NCBI RefSeq assembly: GCF_003253705.1 | Contig: NZ_QKYU01000015.1 | Location: 80,609 to 144,608 of the forward strand | Direction of reading: 5' to 3' | Length of the DNA: 64,000 nucleotides | Source: Humitalea rosea | Lineage (GTDB): Bacteria; Pseudomonadota; Alphaproteobacteria; Acetobacterales; Acetobacteraceae | In this document: positions 35,164-44,285 of the stretch, piece after piece | Layout: each line of letters opens with the position of its first letter | Position numbering within the stretch: the first letter of the stretch is position 1 | Position numbers and translations under genes: made by a program | Notes under the pieces: generated by a model | Database searches by the model: none | Seen by the model: only the letters and a program-made list of their open reading frames with translations | What the model was told of the DNA's origin: nothing

Positions 35164-36675
35164 ATGCCACGCATTGCGATCCTGGGCCTGCATCTGGAGG
35201 CCAATGCCTTCGCACCGGTCACCCGGCGCGAGGATTTCGAGCAAGCCTGCCTTGAGGCCGGCCCGCGCATCTCCACTTTGGCCCGCGCCCCCAGCAGCCA
35301 TTTGCCCGCCGAACTGCCGGGGTTCTATGGCGCGATGGATGCCAGCGGCGATTGGACGCCGGTGCCGATCCTCATCGCCTCCGCCCCGCCGGGCGGGCCG
35401 ATCGACCAGGCGCTGTTCCATGAGTTCCTGGACACCATGCGCAGCGGCCTCGCCGCCGCCTTGCCGCTGGACGGCGTCTATCTGTGCAGCCATGGCGCCA
35501 GCAGCGCCGTCGGCGATGAAGACAGCGACGGCACCATCGCCGCGATGATCCGCGCGCTGGTCGGCCCCGAGGTGCCGATCGTCGTGACGCATGACCTGCA
35601 TTGCAACGTCAGCGAGCGGCTGGTGGCCAGCGTCAACGCCTTCATCGGCTACCGCACCAACCCGCATGTGGACATGGCCGACCGCGCCGCCGAGGCCGCG
35701 GGGCTGATGCGGCGGATGCTGGCCGGGGAGCGCTATTCGATTTCCTTCATCCGCCTGCCGATGACGCCGCCGACCGTGACGCTGCTGACGGACCACGGCC
35801 CCTATGCGGATCTGATCCGCGATGCGGAGGCGGCGATGGCCTCGGGCGAGGCGGTGAATGCCTCGGTCACCGGCGGCTTCGTCTATTCCGACCTGCCGAA
35901 ATGCGGGATCTGCGTGACCGTGACCGCGCGCGATCGCTCCAGCGCCCGCGGCGTCGCCACGCGCCTCGCGACCCGCGCCTGGGTGGAACGGGGACGCCAC
36001 ACCCGAAGCCTGCTCTCGGTGCCGGAGGCGCAGGCGCTGGCGGTGAAGGCCGGGCGCGGCGAGCATCCGCCGGTCTGCCTCGCGGACGCGGGCGACAATC
36101 CGGGCGGCGGCGGGCGCGGCAACACCGCCTGGCTCCTGCGCGCCTTGCATGAGGCGGGCGCACAGGGCGTGGTGCTCGGCGTCTTCGTCGATCCGGCGCT
36201 GGCGGCCGAGGCGCATGCCGCGGGCGTCGGCGCGCTTCTCGCCCCCGCCGTGTTCAACCGCGTGCCGGATGAGTTCGGCAAAACCTTCTCCGCCCCGGCG
36301 CGGGTCATGGTGCTGTCCGATGGCAATGGCACCGGGCGGCGCGGCACCTGCGCGGGGCGGGAGTTCTCGCTCGGGCCCTCGGCGCTGCTGCAATTGGAAG
36401 GCTCCGGTTTGCAGGTCGTCGTCGGCAGCCTGCGGCGGCAGCTTTACGAGCCGCGCATGCTGGAGATGTTCGGCATCGACATCGGGCAGGCGCGCTGCGT
36501 GGTGGTGAAGAGCCGCGGGCATTTCCGCGCCGGCTTCGACGAGTTCTTCGACCCCGAGCGGATCTTCGAGGTGGATGCCCCCGGACTGACCAGCCCGATC
36601 CTGGCGAATTTCGCCTTCCGCCGCCTGCCCCGCCCGGTCTGGCCGCTCGACCCGGAAACCGTCTGGAACGGTTGA
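35164..36675 (+). CDS. M81 family metalloprotease, MlrC-like
   Basis: A 503-residue M81 protein, the family of microcystinase C. Motifs: EANAFAPV near the N-terminus (metal-binding region), VTHDLHCNVSERLVASVNAFIGYRTNPHVD in the centre, and a C-terminal LADAGDNPGGGGRGNTAWLL. MlrC cleaves linearised microcystin; homologues elsewhere probably act on peptides or amides. Starts possible are ATG 35146 and ATG 35164; 35164 is chosen because homology starts there. It is followed 46 bases later by an HMG-CoA-lyase-like gene and may be part of the same unit. Confidence 0.88.
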   Translation: MPRIAILGLHLEANAFAPVTRREDFEQACLEAGPRISTLARAPSSHLPAELPGFYGAMDASGDWTPVPILIASAPPGGPIDQALFHEFLDTMRSGLAAALPLDGVYLCSHGASSAVGDEDSDGTIAAMIRALVGPEVPIVVTHDLHCNVSERLVASVNAFIGYRTNPHVDMADRAAEAAGLMRRMLAGERYSISFIRLPMTPPTVTLLTDHGPYADLIRDAEAAMASGEAVNASVTGGFVYSDLPKCGICVTVTARDRSSARGVATRLATRAWVERGRHTRSLLSVPEAQALAVKAGRGEHPPVCLADAGDNPGGGGRGNTAWLLRALHEAGAQGVVLGVFVDPALAAEAHAAGVGALLAPAVFNRVPDEFGKTFSAPARVMVLSDGNGTGRRGTCAGREFSLGPSALLQLEGSGLQVVVGSLRRQLYEPRMLEMFGIDIGQARCVVVKSRGHFRAGFDEFFDPERIFEVDAPGLTSPILANFAFRRLPRPVWPLDPETVWNG

Positions 36676-36702
36676 CACAGACAACGGTTGCTCCGACCGT
36701 AT

Positions 36703-36722
36703 TGGTTGGGAGAACCAGCCAA
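36703..36722 (+). promoter_or_regulatory. Shine-Dalgarno sequence in a hairpin loop before the lyase gene
   Basis: TGGTT (36703-36707) pairs with AACCA (36713-36717), and the loop is GGGAG (36708-36712), the ribosome site of the gene starting at 36722 (9 bases away). The 5-bp stem could modulate translation, for example with temperature or a ligand, but is short. The sequence is 28 bases downstream of the MlrC-like stop. Confidence 0.35.
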
Positions 36723-37699
36723 TGTCCGACAGGCCAAAGAAAGTATTCATCCGCGAGGAAGGCCCGCGTGAGGGCTTCCAGATCGAACCGCAGATCTTCC
36801 CGCTGGAGGATCGCGTGCGGCTGGTGGAGGCGCTGGCCGAAACCGGGCTGACCCATATCCAGGTCGCGAGCTTCGTCAGCCCCAAGCGCGTGCCGCAGAT
36901 GGCCGATAGCGAGGCCTTCTTCGCCGCCCTCCGCAAGAAGCCGGGGGTGCATTACAGCGGGCTCTGGCTGAACGAGGCCGGCTTCCACCGCGCCCGCGCC
37001 TGCCCCAACGTGGATTTGTCGGGGCGGATCAGCCTCTACGCCTCGGACGCCTTCGCCCGGCAGAACAACGGCTGCGGCGCGGAGGAGATGCTGGAGCGGC
37101 AATACGCCTGGATGGACCTCTACGACCAGTTCGGGATCGAGGTGGAGGCGGCGATGGTCATGGCCGCCTTCGGCTGCAACCGCGAGGGGCCGATCGCGCC
37201 GGCGAAGGTGGTGCGGATGGCCAAGGGCGCGGTCGAGCTTTGCGCGAGCCGTGGAAAGATCCTGCCGAAGTTCTACCTCGCCGACACCATGGGCTGGGGC
37301 AATCCGGACCAGGTGCGGCGCCTGGTGGGCGCGGTGCGCGAGGTGCTGCCGGACGAGACCCTGCTCGGGCTGCATCTGCATGACACACGGGGCCTCGGCC
37401 TCGCCAATGTGCTCGCGGCGCTGGAGATGGGCGTGTCGCTGTTCGACGGCTCGGTCGCGGGCCTCGGCGGCTGCCCCTTCGCGGGGCACGGCGACAGCCG
37501 GGCGGCGGGCAATGTCTGCACCGAGGATCTGGTCTTTCTCTGCGAGGAGCTGGGGATCGAGACCGGGGTGGATCTGGATGCGCTGATCGACTGCGCGCGC
37601 CTGGCCGAACGCATCATCGGCCGGCCGCTGAACGGGCGGCTGATGAAGGCCGGTTCCCTCAACGCCTATCGCGCCATCGTCCAGGAGGCCGCCCAATGA
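36722..37699 (+). CDS. HMG-CoA-lyase-like enzyme
   Basis: A 325-residue member of the HMGL family (pyruvate carboxyltransferase fold). Metal- and substrate-binding parts are IREEGPREGFQIEP, HIQVASFVSP and GLHLHDTRGLGLAN; the catalytic Cys is in GGCPFAGHG. Such enzymes cleave hydroxymethylglutaryl-CoA-like CoA thioesters into acetyl-CoA and an oxo-acid. The 3' end overlaps the Bug gene by 4 bases (ATGA). The neighbouring CoA-transferase and receptor suggest that it acts on a CoA thioester of an imported hydroxy-acid. Confidence 0.88.
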   Translation: MSDRPKKVFIREEGPREGFQIEPQIFPLEDRVRLVEALAETGLTHIQVASFVSPKRVPQMADSEAFFAALRKKPGVHYSGLWLNEAGFHRARACPNVDLSGRISLYASDAFARQNNGCGAEEMLERQYAWMDLYDQFGIEVEAAMVMAAFGCNREGPIAPAKVVRMAKGAVELCASRGKILPKFYLADTMGWGNPDQVRRLVGAVREVLPDETLLGLHLHDTRGLGLANVLAALEMGVSLFDGSVAGLGGCPFAGHGDSRAAGNVCTEDLVFLCEELGIETGVDLDALIDCARLAERIIGRPLNGRLMKAGSLNAYRAIVQEAAQ

Positions 37700-38655
37700 T
37701 CTCTCGCCGCGCTGCCCTCGCTTTGCCCCTGCTCGCCACCCCGGCGCTGGCGCAGGAGACCTGGCCGTCCCGCCCGATCCGCTTCGTCATCCCCTTCGCC
37801 GCCGGCAGTGCGACCGACCTGCGGGCACGCGTCTTCGCCGAGCCGCTGTCGCGCCGCCTCGGCCAGCCGGTGGTGGTGGAGAACAAGGGTGGCGCCAATG
37901 GCTTCCTGGCCTCCGAGGCGGTCGCCCGCGCACGGCCGGATGGGCAGACCTTCCTCTTCACCGCCAATACCACCCATGCCAGCAACCCGGCGCTGTTCCG
38001 CACCCTGCCCTATGATCCGATCAAGGATTTCGAGCCGGTGGCGCTGCTCGGCACCGGGGTGCTGCTGGTGGTGGTGAACAAGGATTTGCCGATCCACAGC
38101 ATGGCCGAGTTCACCGCCGCGTCGCGGGCGCGGCAGGGCGGGCTGGATGTGGCCTGGGGCAGCGCCTCCTCCCGCGTCGCGGCCGAGATGTTCCGTACCA
38201 TGGCGGACGTGCCGATGAACCTCGTCGCCTATCGCGCCAATCCGCAGGGGCTGACCGATGTCATCGCCGGCAATGCCCAGGCGATGTTCCTCGACACCAC
38301 CACGGCGCTGCCGCAGGTGCGGGCGGGGCGGGTGCGGGCGCTGGCGGTGTCCTCGCGGACGCGGATCGGCATCCTGCCGGAGCTGCCGACGGTGATCGAG
38401 GCGGCCGGGCTGCCGGAGTATGAGATGCTGACCTGGAACGGCATCTTCGCCCCCGCCGGGACGCCGGATGCCATCGTGCAGCGGATGTCGGCGCTGCTGA
38501 TGGAGATCAATGCCGAGCCGGCGATCCAGGAACGCTATGCGCAGGAGGCCAATACCGGCCTCGGCATGGGGGCGGCGGATTTCGGGCGCTTCGTCGTCGC
38601 CGATATCGCGCGCTGGCGGGATGTGGTCGCCAAGGCCGGGATCGCCGTCGAATGA
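37696..38655 (+). CDS. Bug-type tripartite tricarboxylate receptor (TctC family)
   Basis: A 319-residue periplasmic binding protein. The signal peptide MISRRAALALPLLATPALA is cleaved near residue 19. Mature sequence PSRPIRFVIPFAAGSATDLRAR is the Bug/TctC start pattern, and the ligand loop with the GQPVVVENKGGANG stretch is typical. The membrane partners TctA/TctB are not in the window, so it is an orphan receptor. It overlaps the lyase and the CoA-transferase genes by 4 bases. Ligand is probably a carboxylate. Confidence 0.9.
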   Translation: MISRRAALALPLLATPALAQETWPSRPIRFVIPFAAGSATDLRARVFAEPLSRRLGQPVVVENKGGANGFLASEAVARARPDGQTFLFTANTTHASNPALFRTLPYDPIKDFEPVALLGTGVLLVVVNKDLPIHSMAEFTAASRARQGGLDVAWGSASSRVAAEMFRTMADVPMNLVAYRANPQGLTDVIAGNAQAMFLDTTTALPQVRAGRVRALAVSSRTRIGILPELPTVIEAAGLPEYEMLTWNGIFAPAGTPDAIVQRMSALLMEINAEPAIQERYAQEANTGLGMGAADFGRFVVADIARWRDVVAKAGIAVE

Positions 38656-39824
38656 GCGCCCGACCACTTGCGGGGCTGCGGGTGGTGGAGATCGGCCAGG
38701 TCCTCTCCGGCCCCTTCGCCGCCGCCATCCTGGGCGATCTCGGGGCCGATGTGATCAAGGTGGAGAAACCCGAGGGGGGCGACGACGCCCGCCGCATGGG
38801 CCCGGCCTTCCGGGGCAGCGACGCGCTGAATTTCTGGGAGTTCAACCGCGGCAAGCGCAGCGTGGTGCTGGACCTGAAGGCGCCGGAGGGCGTCGCGGCG
38901 CTGCATGCCATCCTGGAGACCACCGACATCCTGCTGCACAACATGCGCCCCGGTGCGGCCGAGAGCCTCGGGATCGGGGCGCCGGCGGTCACCGCCCGGC
39001 ACCCCCGCCTGATCTATTGCGAGATGGGTGCCTTCGGCCATGTCGGGCCGCTGGCCGGGCGGCCGGGGTATGAGCCGCTGTTGCAGGCCTATTGCGGCCT
39101 CTCCTCCATCACCGGCGCGCCGGACGGGCCGCCGGTGCGGATGGGCGCCAGCGTGGTGGACCAGGGCACCGGCATGTGGACGGTGATCGGCGCGCTCTCG
39201 GCCCTGGCCGAGCGCGAGCGCACCGGGCGCGGGGCGATCATCAACACCAGCCTGTATGAGACGGCGACCCTCTGGGCGGGGCAAAAACTCTCGGCCTGGG
39301 TCAACCAGGGCAAGCCGCCGCAGCGCCATGCCAGCGGGCATCCGAATTTCGTGCCCTATGAGGCCTTCGATGCGGCCGACGCCCCGCTGCTGGTCTGCTG
39401 CGGCAATGACCGGCTGTATCGCAAGTTCTGCGCCGCGCTCGGCCAGCCCGGCTGGGCCGAGGATGCGCGCTTCCTCACCAACCGCGACCGGCTGGCGCAC
39501 CAGGCCGTGCTGCTGCCGCTGATCGGCGCGGTGATCGCGACCCGGCCCCGCACCGATTGGCTGGCGCTGCTGGAAGCAGCCGGCGTGCCCTGCGCGCCGA
39601 TCAACACCATCCAGGAACTGGCCGCCGATCCGCAGACCGCCGCCTTGGGGATGCTCACCCCGGTGCCGGGCAGCGATGTGACCCTGGTCGCGATGCCGCT
39701 CTCCTTCGACGGCGAGCGCCCCCCGATCTCTGGCCCGGCGCCGGCCCTCGGCCAACACAGCGAGGAAATCCTCGCCGGGCTGGGAGTGCACAGCGAGGCC
39801 CCGCCGCGCCAAGATAGGGCATGA
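38652..39824 (+). CDS. Family III CoA-transferase (CaiB/BaiF-like)
   Basis: A 390-residue class III CoA-transferase. Motifs: GLRVVEIGQVLSGPFAAAILGDLGADVIKVEKP at the N-terminus, FNRGKRSVVLDLK, and the active-site region with GYEPLLQAYCGL and VVDQGTGM. In most members the catalytic residue in this region is Asp (GYD), but here it is Glu (GYE), so mechanism or activity may differ. It probably activates the hydroxy-acid taken up with the adjacent Bug receptor. Start ATG 38652 overlaps the Bug stop; its own stop overlaps the M20 gene. Confidence 0.88.
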   Translation: MSARPLAGLRVVEIGQVLSGPFAAAILGDLGADVIKVEKPEGGDDARRMGPAFRGSDALNFWEFNRGKRSVVLDLKAPEGVAALHAILETTDILLHNMRPGAAESLGIGAPAVTARHPRLIYCEMGAFGHVGPLAGRPGYEPLLQAYCGLSSITGAPDGPPVRMGASVVDQGTGMWTVIGALSALAERERTGRGAIINTSLYETATLWAGQKLSAWVNQGKPPQRHASGHPNFVPYEAFDAADAPLLVCCGNDRLYRKFCAALGQPGWAEDARFLTNRDRLAHQAVLLPLIGAVIATRPRTDWLALLEAAGVPCAPINTIQELAADPQTAALGMLTPVPGSDVTLVAMPLSFDGERPPISGPAPALGQHSEEILAGLGVHSEAPPRQDRA

Positions 39825-41065
39825 CACCCAGAGACCGCTTCGCCGCCGCCGCTTTCGCCCGCGCCCCCCAGGTGGTCGAGGTCGCCCGGACGCTGATCGC
39901 CATCCCCTCCCCCAACCCGCCCGGCGATGTGCGCGCCGCGGCCGAGGGCGCGGCCGCGCTGATCTCCGCCTTGGTGCCGGGGGTGGAGCTGACCCTGCAC
40001 CCGACCTCGCCCGATGTGACCAACCTCGTGGCGCGGGTGCATGGCGCGGGCGCCGGCAAGCGGGTCGTGTTCAACGGCCATCTGGACACCTATCCGGTCA
40101 ACGAGGCGCTGCCCTGGACGGTGCCGCCGCTGGGTGGGGTGGTGCGCGACGGGCGGCTCTATGGCCGTGGCGCGGCGGATATGAAGGGCGGCATCGCGGC
40201 CTCGATCCTCGCACTCGCGCTGCTGGCCGAACACCGCGCCGATTGGAACGGCGAGGCGGTGCTGACCCTGGCCGGCGATGAGGAGAGCATGGGGGTGCTC
40301 GGCACCCGCTGGCTGCTGGACAATATCCCCCATGCCCGGGGCGATGCCGTGATCATCGGCGATGCCGGCAGCCCCAGCGTGCTGCGCTTCGGCGAGAAAG
40401 GCTTTTGGTGGGTGGAGATCGAGGCCACCGGCCGCGCCGCCCATGGCGCGCATGTGCATCTGGGCGAGAATGCGCTGGACCGCCTCTCGGTCGCGTTGGA
40501 CGCGCTGCGCGCCCTCCGCCGCCTGCCGGTCGCCGCCCCCGCCGCCGTCACCGCCGCCATCGCGGCCTCACAAGCCATCAGCGAACCGCTCTGCGGCGCC
40601 GGGGAGGCCGAGGTGCTGGGCAGCGTCACCGTGAACATCGGCCAAATCTCCGGCGGGCAGGCGCCCAACCTGGTGCCGGCCTTTGCCCGCGCCGCCGCCG
40701 ATATCCGCCTGCCTGTGGGCGTCTCGGGTGAGGCGCTGGGGGCGGCGCTGGCCGAGGCGCTGGACTCGCTGCCCGGCATCATCTGGCGCGCCACCCGGAC
40801 ATTCGAACCCAACCACACCAACCCCGACCAGCCGCTGATCGCGACCCTGCATCGCGTGGCCGAGGAGGTGTTGGACGCCCCGGTCGCGGTGAACATGCGT
40901 GTCGGTGGCAGCGATGCCCGCTGGTTCCGCATGGAGGGGCTGCCCACCGCCGTCTATGGCCCCACCCCCTTCAACATGGGCGGTGCCGATGAATACGTGC
41001 TGGTCGAGGAGCTGGCCGCCGTCATGCGGGTCCATGCGCTGACGGCCTTCGACCTGCTGCGGTGA
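39821..41065 (+). CDS. M20 family metallohydrolase (ArgE/DapE-like)
   Basis: A 414-residue M20 peptidase-type enzyme. Zinc-site motifs are FNGHLDTYPV (His, Asp), GRGAADMKGG (Asp) and GDEESMG (Glu-Glu). The ArgE/DapE group releases acyl or amino acids from N-acylated substrates; which one is not clear, and it differs in sequence from ArgE at 33826. It overlaps the CoA-transferase by 4 bases and the tilS start by 4 bases (GTGA), thereby connecting the catabolic block to the housekeeping block. Confidence 0.85.
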   Translation: MTPRDRFAAAAFARAPQVVEVARTLIAIPSPNPPGDVRAAAEGAAALISALVPGVELTLHPTSPDVTNLVARVHGAGAGKRVVFNGHLDTYPVNEALPWTVPPLGGVVRDGRLYGRGAADMKGGIAASILALALLAEHRADWNGEAVLTLAGDEESMGVLGTRWLLDNIPHARGDAVIIGDAGSPSVLRFGEKGFWWVEIEATGRAAHGAHVHLGENALDRLSVALDALRALRRLPVAAPAAVTAAIAASQAISEPLCGAGEAEVLGSVTVNIGQISGGQAPNLVPAFARAAADIRLPVGVSGEALGAALAEALDSLPGIIWRATRTFEPNHTNPDQPLIATLHRVAEEVLDAPVAVNMRVGGSDARWFRMEGLPTAVYGPTPFNMGGADEYVLVEELAAVMRVHALTAFDLLR

Positions 41066-42240
41066 CCGCCGCCGCCGCGCGCCGGGAATTTTCCGGGGCG
41101 ATGGCGCGGCTGGGGCCGTTCGGCGCCGAGCCGCTGCTGGCGCTGGGCGTCTCGGGCGGGCCGCATAGCCTGGCGCTGGTCCTGCTGGCCGAGGATTGGC
41201 TCCGCCCGCGCGGCGGGCGCCTCCTCGCGCTGATCGCCGATCATGGGCTGCGCGCCGAAAGTGCCGCCGAGGCCGCGGGCGTCGCGGCCCTACTGGCCGG
41301 GCGCGGCATCGCCCATCGCATCCTGCCCCTGCGCCTCGCCCCCGGGACGGCGCTGCATGACCGGGCGCGGGCGGCGCGGCTCGCGGCCCTGCTCGGCGCG
41401 GCCGAGGCGGCGGGGGCGCCCTGGCTGCTGCTCGGCCATCATCGCGGCGACCAGGCCGAGACCCTCGCCTTCCGCGCCCTGCGCGGCAGCGGCCCGGACG
41501 GGCTGGCGGGCATGGCCACCGCGCGCGCCGCGCCCGGGGCGCTGCTGCTGCGGCCGCTGCTCGGCATGGCGCCCTCGGCGCTGGAGGCGATCTGCGCCGA
41601 GGCCGAGCTTTCGCCGGTGCGGGATGCGAGCAATGCCGATCCGCGCTTCCTCCGTGGCCGGCTGCGCGCGGTGCTGGACCCGGATGGCCCCGGCGCCGAG
41701 GCCCTGGCCGAAGCCGCCTCTGCCTGGGGCCTGCGCCGGGACCGGGCGCGCGCCGCCGTCGCCACCCGGCTGGCCGAGGCCGCCGCCTTCCGCCCCGAGG
41801 GCTGGCTGCGGCTGGATCGCGCGGCGCTGGGGCGGGATGGCATTGCCGTCGCCGCGCTGACGGCGGCGCTGCGGGTGGTCTCGGGCGGCCCCTACCCGGC
41901 CCCGGCGGCGGGCGTCGCCGCCTTGCTGGCGCGCGGCCATGGCGCCCTGGGCGGGGCGATCCTGACCTCGGCCGGGGTGTTGGCGCGGGAACCGGCGGCG
42001 CTGTCCCCCCCGATCGCCGCCACGCAGGGCGTGGTCTGGGACGCGCGCTGGCGGGTCACCCGGCCTCTGCCGGAGGGCGCCCGAATCGGCCCCGCGGGCG
42101 CTGGCCCGGCCGCGGAGGGCTGGCCCGAAGGGCTGCCGGCCGTGGTCCGCGCGGGGCTACCCTGTATCTTCCTGGGGGGGGAGTCGTCTTCCGCCGCCGC
42201 CCACACCATCTTCCAGCCACAGGGGGGTGCCGCGTCGTAA
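41062..42240 (+). CDS. tilS: tRNA(Ile)-lysidine synthetase TilS, with altered ATP motif
   Basis: A 392-residue TilS that makes lysidine at C34 of tRNA-Ile(CAU). The PP-loop motif is SGGPHS (residues 31-36), where the usual SGGxDS has Asp; here residue 35 is His. A second motif, GHHRGDQAET, has Gly where many relatives have Asp. The downstream TilS pattern RALRGSGPDGLAGM is present. The start is GTG 41062, overlapping the M20 stop. The gene sits upstream of ftsH as in other alphaproteobacteria, but its usual upstream neighbours pal and ybgF are not here. Essential function is assumed. Confidence 0.9.
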   Translation: MTAAAARREFSGAMARLGPFGAEPLLALGVSGGPHSLALVLLAEDWLRPRGGRLLALIADHGLRAESAAEAAGVAALLAGRGIAHRILPLRLAPGTALHDRARAARLAALLGAAEAAGAPWLLLGHHRGDQAETLAFRALRGSGPDGLAGMATARAAPGALLLRPLLGMAPSALEAICAEAELSPVRDASNADPRFLRGRLRAVLDPDGPGAEALAEAASAWGLRRDRARAAVATRLAEAAAFRPEGWLRLDRAALGRDGIAVAALTAALRVVSGGPYPAPAAGVAALLARGHGALGGAILTSAGVLAREPAALSPPIAATQGVVWDARWRVTRPLPEGARIGPAGAGPAAEGWPEGLPAVVRAGLPCIFLGGESSSAAAHTIFQPQGGAAS

Positions 42241-42336
42241 CGTGGCGTTGCATCAATCTAGGGTTCATGCGGGGCCCAAGACACCCTATGTTCGCATACG
42301 CCGGCCTTTCTGCCGGCCTTTCACGGGAAACGCGCG

Positions 42337-44274
42337 GTGAACAATTTCGGCCGGAACCTTGCATTGTGGGTCATCGTGGCCCTGTTGCTGGTGGCGCTGT
42401 TCAACCTTTTTCAACCGGCCTCGACCGGCCCCACCCGCGCGGGGCAGCAGGTCGCCTATAGCGATTTCGTGAATGAGGTGAACGCCGGCCATGTCCGCGA
42501 CGTCACCATCCAGGGCCGCACGCTGACCGGTCAGCTGTCCGATGGCCGCACCTTCAGCACCTATTCGCCCGAAGACCCCAGCCTCGTCTCCCGCCTGACC
42601 GAGAAGAACGTGCGCGTCGTCGCCCGTCCGGAAGATGCCGACGGCAACCCGCTGATCCATTATCTGCTGTCCTGGTTCCCGATGCTGCTGCTGATCGGCG
42701 TCTGGATCTTCTTCATGCGCCAGATGCAGGGCGGCGGCGGCCGCGCCATGGGGTTTGGCAAGTCCAAGGCCAAGCTGCTGACCCAGAAGGAAGGCCGCAT
42801 CACCTTCGAGGACGTGGCCGGCATCGACGAAGCCAAGGCCGAGCTTGAGGAAATCGTCGAATTCCTCAAGGACCCCCAGAAATTCCAGCGCCTGGGCGGC
42901 AAGATCCCCAAGGGCGTGCTGCTGATCGGCCCGCCGGGCACCGGCAAGACGCTGCTCGCCCGCGCCATCGCCGGCGAGGCGAATGTGCCCTTCTTCACCA
43001 TTTCGGGTTCGGACTTCGTCGAGATGTTCGTGGGCGTCGGCGCCAGCCGCGTGCGCGACATGTTCGAACAGGGCAAGAAGAACGCCCCCTGCATCATCTT
43101 CATCGATGAGATCGACGCGGTCGGCCGCCATCGTGGCGCCGGCCTCGGCGGCGGCAATGACGAGCGCGAGCAGACCCTCAACCAGATGCTGGTCGAGATG
43201 GACGGCTTCGAATCCAACGAAGGCGTCATCCTGATCGCGGCGACCAACCGGCCGGACGTGCTGGACCCCGCGCTGCTGCGTCCCGGCCGCTTCGACCGTC
43301 AGGTCATGGTGCCGAACCCGGATGTGAACGGCCGCGAGAAGATCCTCCGCGTGCATATGCGCAAGGTGCCGCTGGCCTCGGACGTCGATCCCAAGGTCAT
43401 CGCGCGCGGCACCCCGGGGTTTTCCGGTGCCGATCTGGCCAATCTGGTCAACGAGGCCGCCCTGCTCGCCGCCCGCACCGGCCGCCGCACCGTCGGCATG
43501 CACGAGTTCGAATTCGCCAAGGACAAGGTGATGATGGGCAGCGAGCGCCGCTCGCTCGTGATGTCCGAGGGCGAGAAGCGCATGACCGCCTATCACGAGG
43601 CCGGCCACGCGCTGATGGCGATGAAGGAGCCGGAATGCGACCCGGTCCACAAGGCGACCATCATCCCCCGTGGCCGCGCTCTCGGCCTCGTGATGTCGCT
43701 GCCGGAAGGTGACCGCTACTCCAAGCACAAGTCCAAGCTGCTGGCGGAACTCGCCATGGCGATGGGCGGGCGGGCGGCGGAGGAGATCATCTTCGGCTCG
43801 GACAAGGTCAGCAACGGCGCCTCGGGCGACATCAAGATGGCGACCAACCAGGCGCGCATGATGGTGGCCGAATGGGGCATGTCGGATGCGCTGGGCATGA
43901 TCGCCTATGGCGCGGACAGCCAGGAGGTCTTCCTCGGCCATTCCGTCACCCAGTCGAAGAACCTGTCGGAGGCGACCGCCCAGGCGATCGACAAGGAAAT
44001 CCGCCGGATCATCGACCACGCCTATGCCCATGCCAAGGCGACCCTGGAAGCCAATGTCGATGAGCTGCACGCCATCGCCAAGGGGTTGCTGGAGCATGAG
44101 ACGCTCTCGGGCGACGAGATCCGCACGGTGATGCGGGGCGAGCCGGTGGTGCGCAGCCGCCCCGACGAGCCGATCAACCAGGGTCGCGGCAGCGTGCCGA
44201 GCAGCGGCCGCCCGACCACCACGCCGCGCCCGACCCCGGGCGGGCTGAACCCCTCGCCGCAACCCGGCACCTGA
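42337..44274 (+). CDS. ftsH: ATP-dependent zinc metalloprotease FtsH
   Basis: A 645-residue membrane-anchored AAA protease of normal length: N-terminal membrane helix (about 5-23), periplasmic domain, second helix around 105-125, AAA domain with Walker A GPPGTGKT (198-205) and second region of homology [20 protein letters not shown], and protease domain with HEAGH (His420, Glu421, His424). It degrades membrane proteins and short-lived regulators. The start is GTG 42337 with GGGAAACG upstream. A CCTATGT element at 42285-42291 resembles a heat-shock (RpoH) -10 but no good -35 was found. The C-terminal tail is Pro-rich. Confidence 0.97.
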   Translation: MNNFGRNLALWVIVALLLVALFNLFQPASTGPTRAGQQVAYSDFVNEVNAGHVRDVTIQGRTLTGQLSDGRTFSTYSPEDPSLVSRLTEKNVRVVARPEDADGNPLIHYLLSWFPMLLLIGVWIFFMRQMQGGGGRAMGFGKSKAKLLTQKEGRITFEDVAGIDEAKAELEEIVEFLKDPQKFQRLGGKIPKGVLLIGPPGTGKTLLARAIAGEANVPFFTISGSDFVEMFVGVGASRVRDMFEQGKKNAPCIIFIDEIDAVGRHRGAGLGGGNDEREQTLNQMLVEMDGFESNEGVILIAATNRPDVLDPALLRPGRFDRQVMVPNPDVNGREKILRVHMRKVPLASDVDPKVIARGTPGFSGADLANLVNEAALLAARTGRRTVGMHEFEFAKDKVMMGSERRSLVMSEGEKRMTAYHEAGHALMAMKEPECDPVHKATIIPRGRALGLVMSLPEGDRYSKHKSKLLAELAMAMGGRAAEEIIFGSDKVSNGASGDIKMATNQARMMVAEWGMSDALGMIAYGADSQEVFLGHSVTQSKNLSEATAQAIDKEIRRIIDHAYAHAKATLEANVDELHAIAKGLLEHETLSGDEIRTVMRGEPVVRSRPDEPINQGRGSVPSSGRPTTTPRPTPGGLNPSPQPGT

Positions 44275-44285
44275 GCGCCGCGCTT

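Noticed and set aside
34987..36936. N-terminal extension of the argE frame over the MlrC-like gene
   Set aside because: The argE homology starts at 34986 with a good ribosome site; the rest is antisense to the recognisable M81 protein.
42285..42291. RpoH-like -10 box before ftsH
   Set aside because: CCTATGT fits the -10 consensus, but no CTTG-like -35 lies at 16-18 bases, so it is not reported as a promoter.
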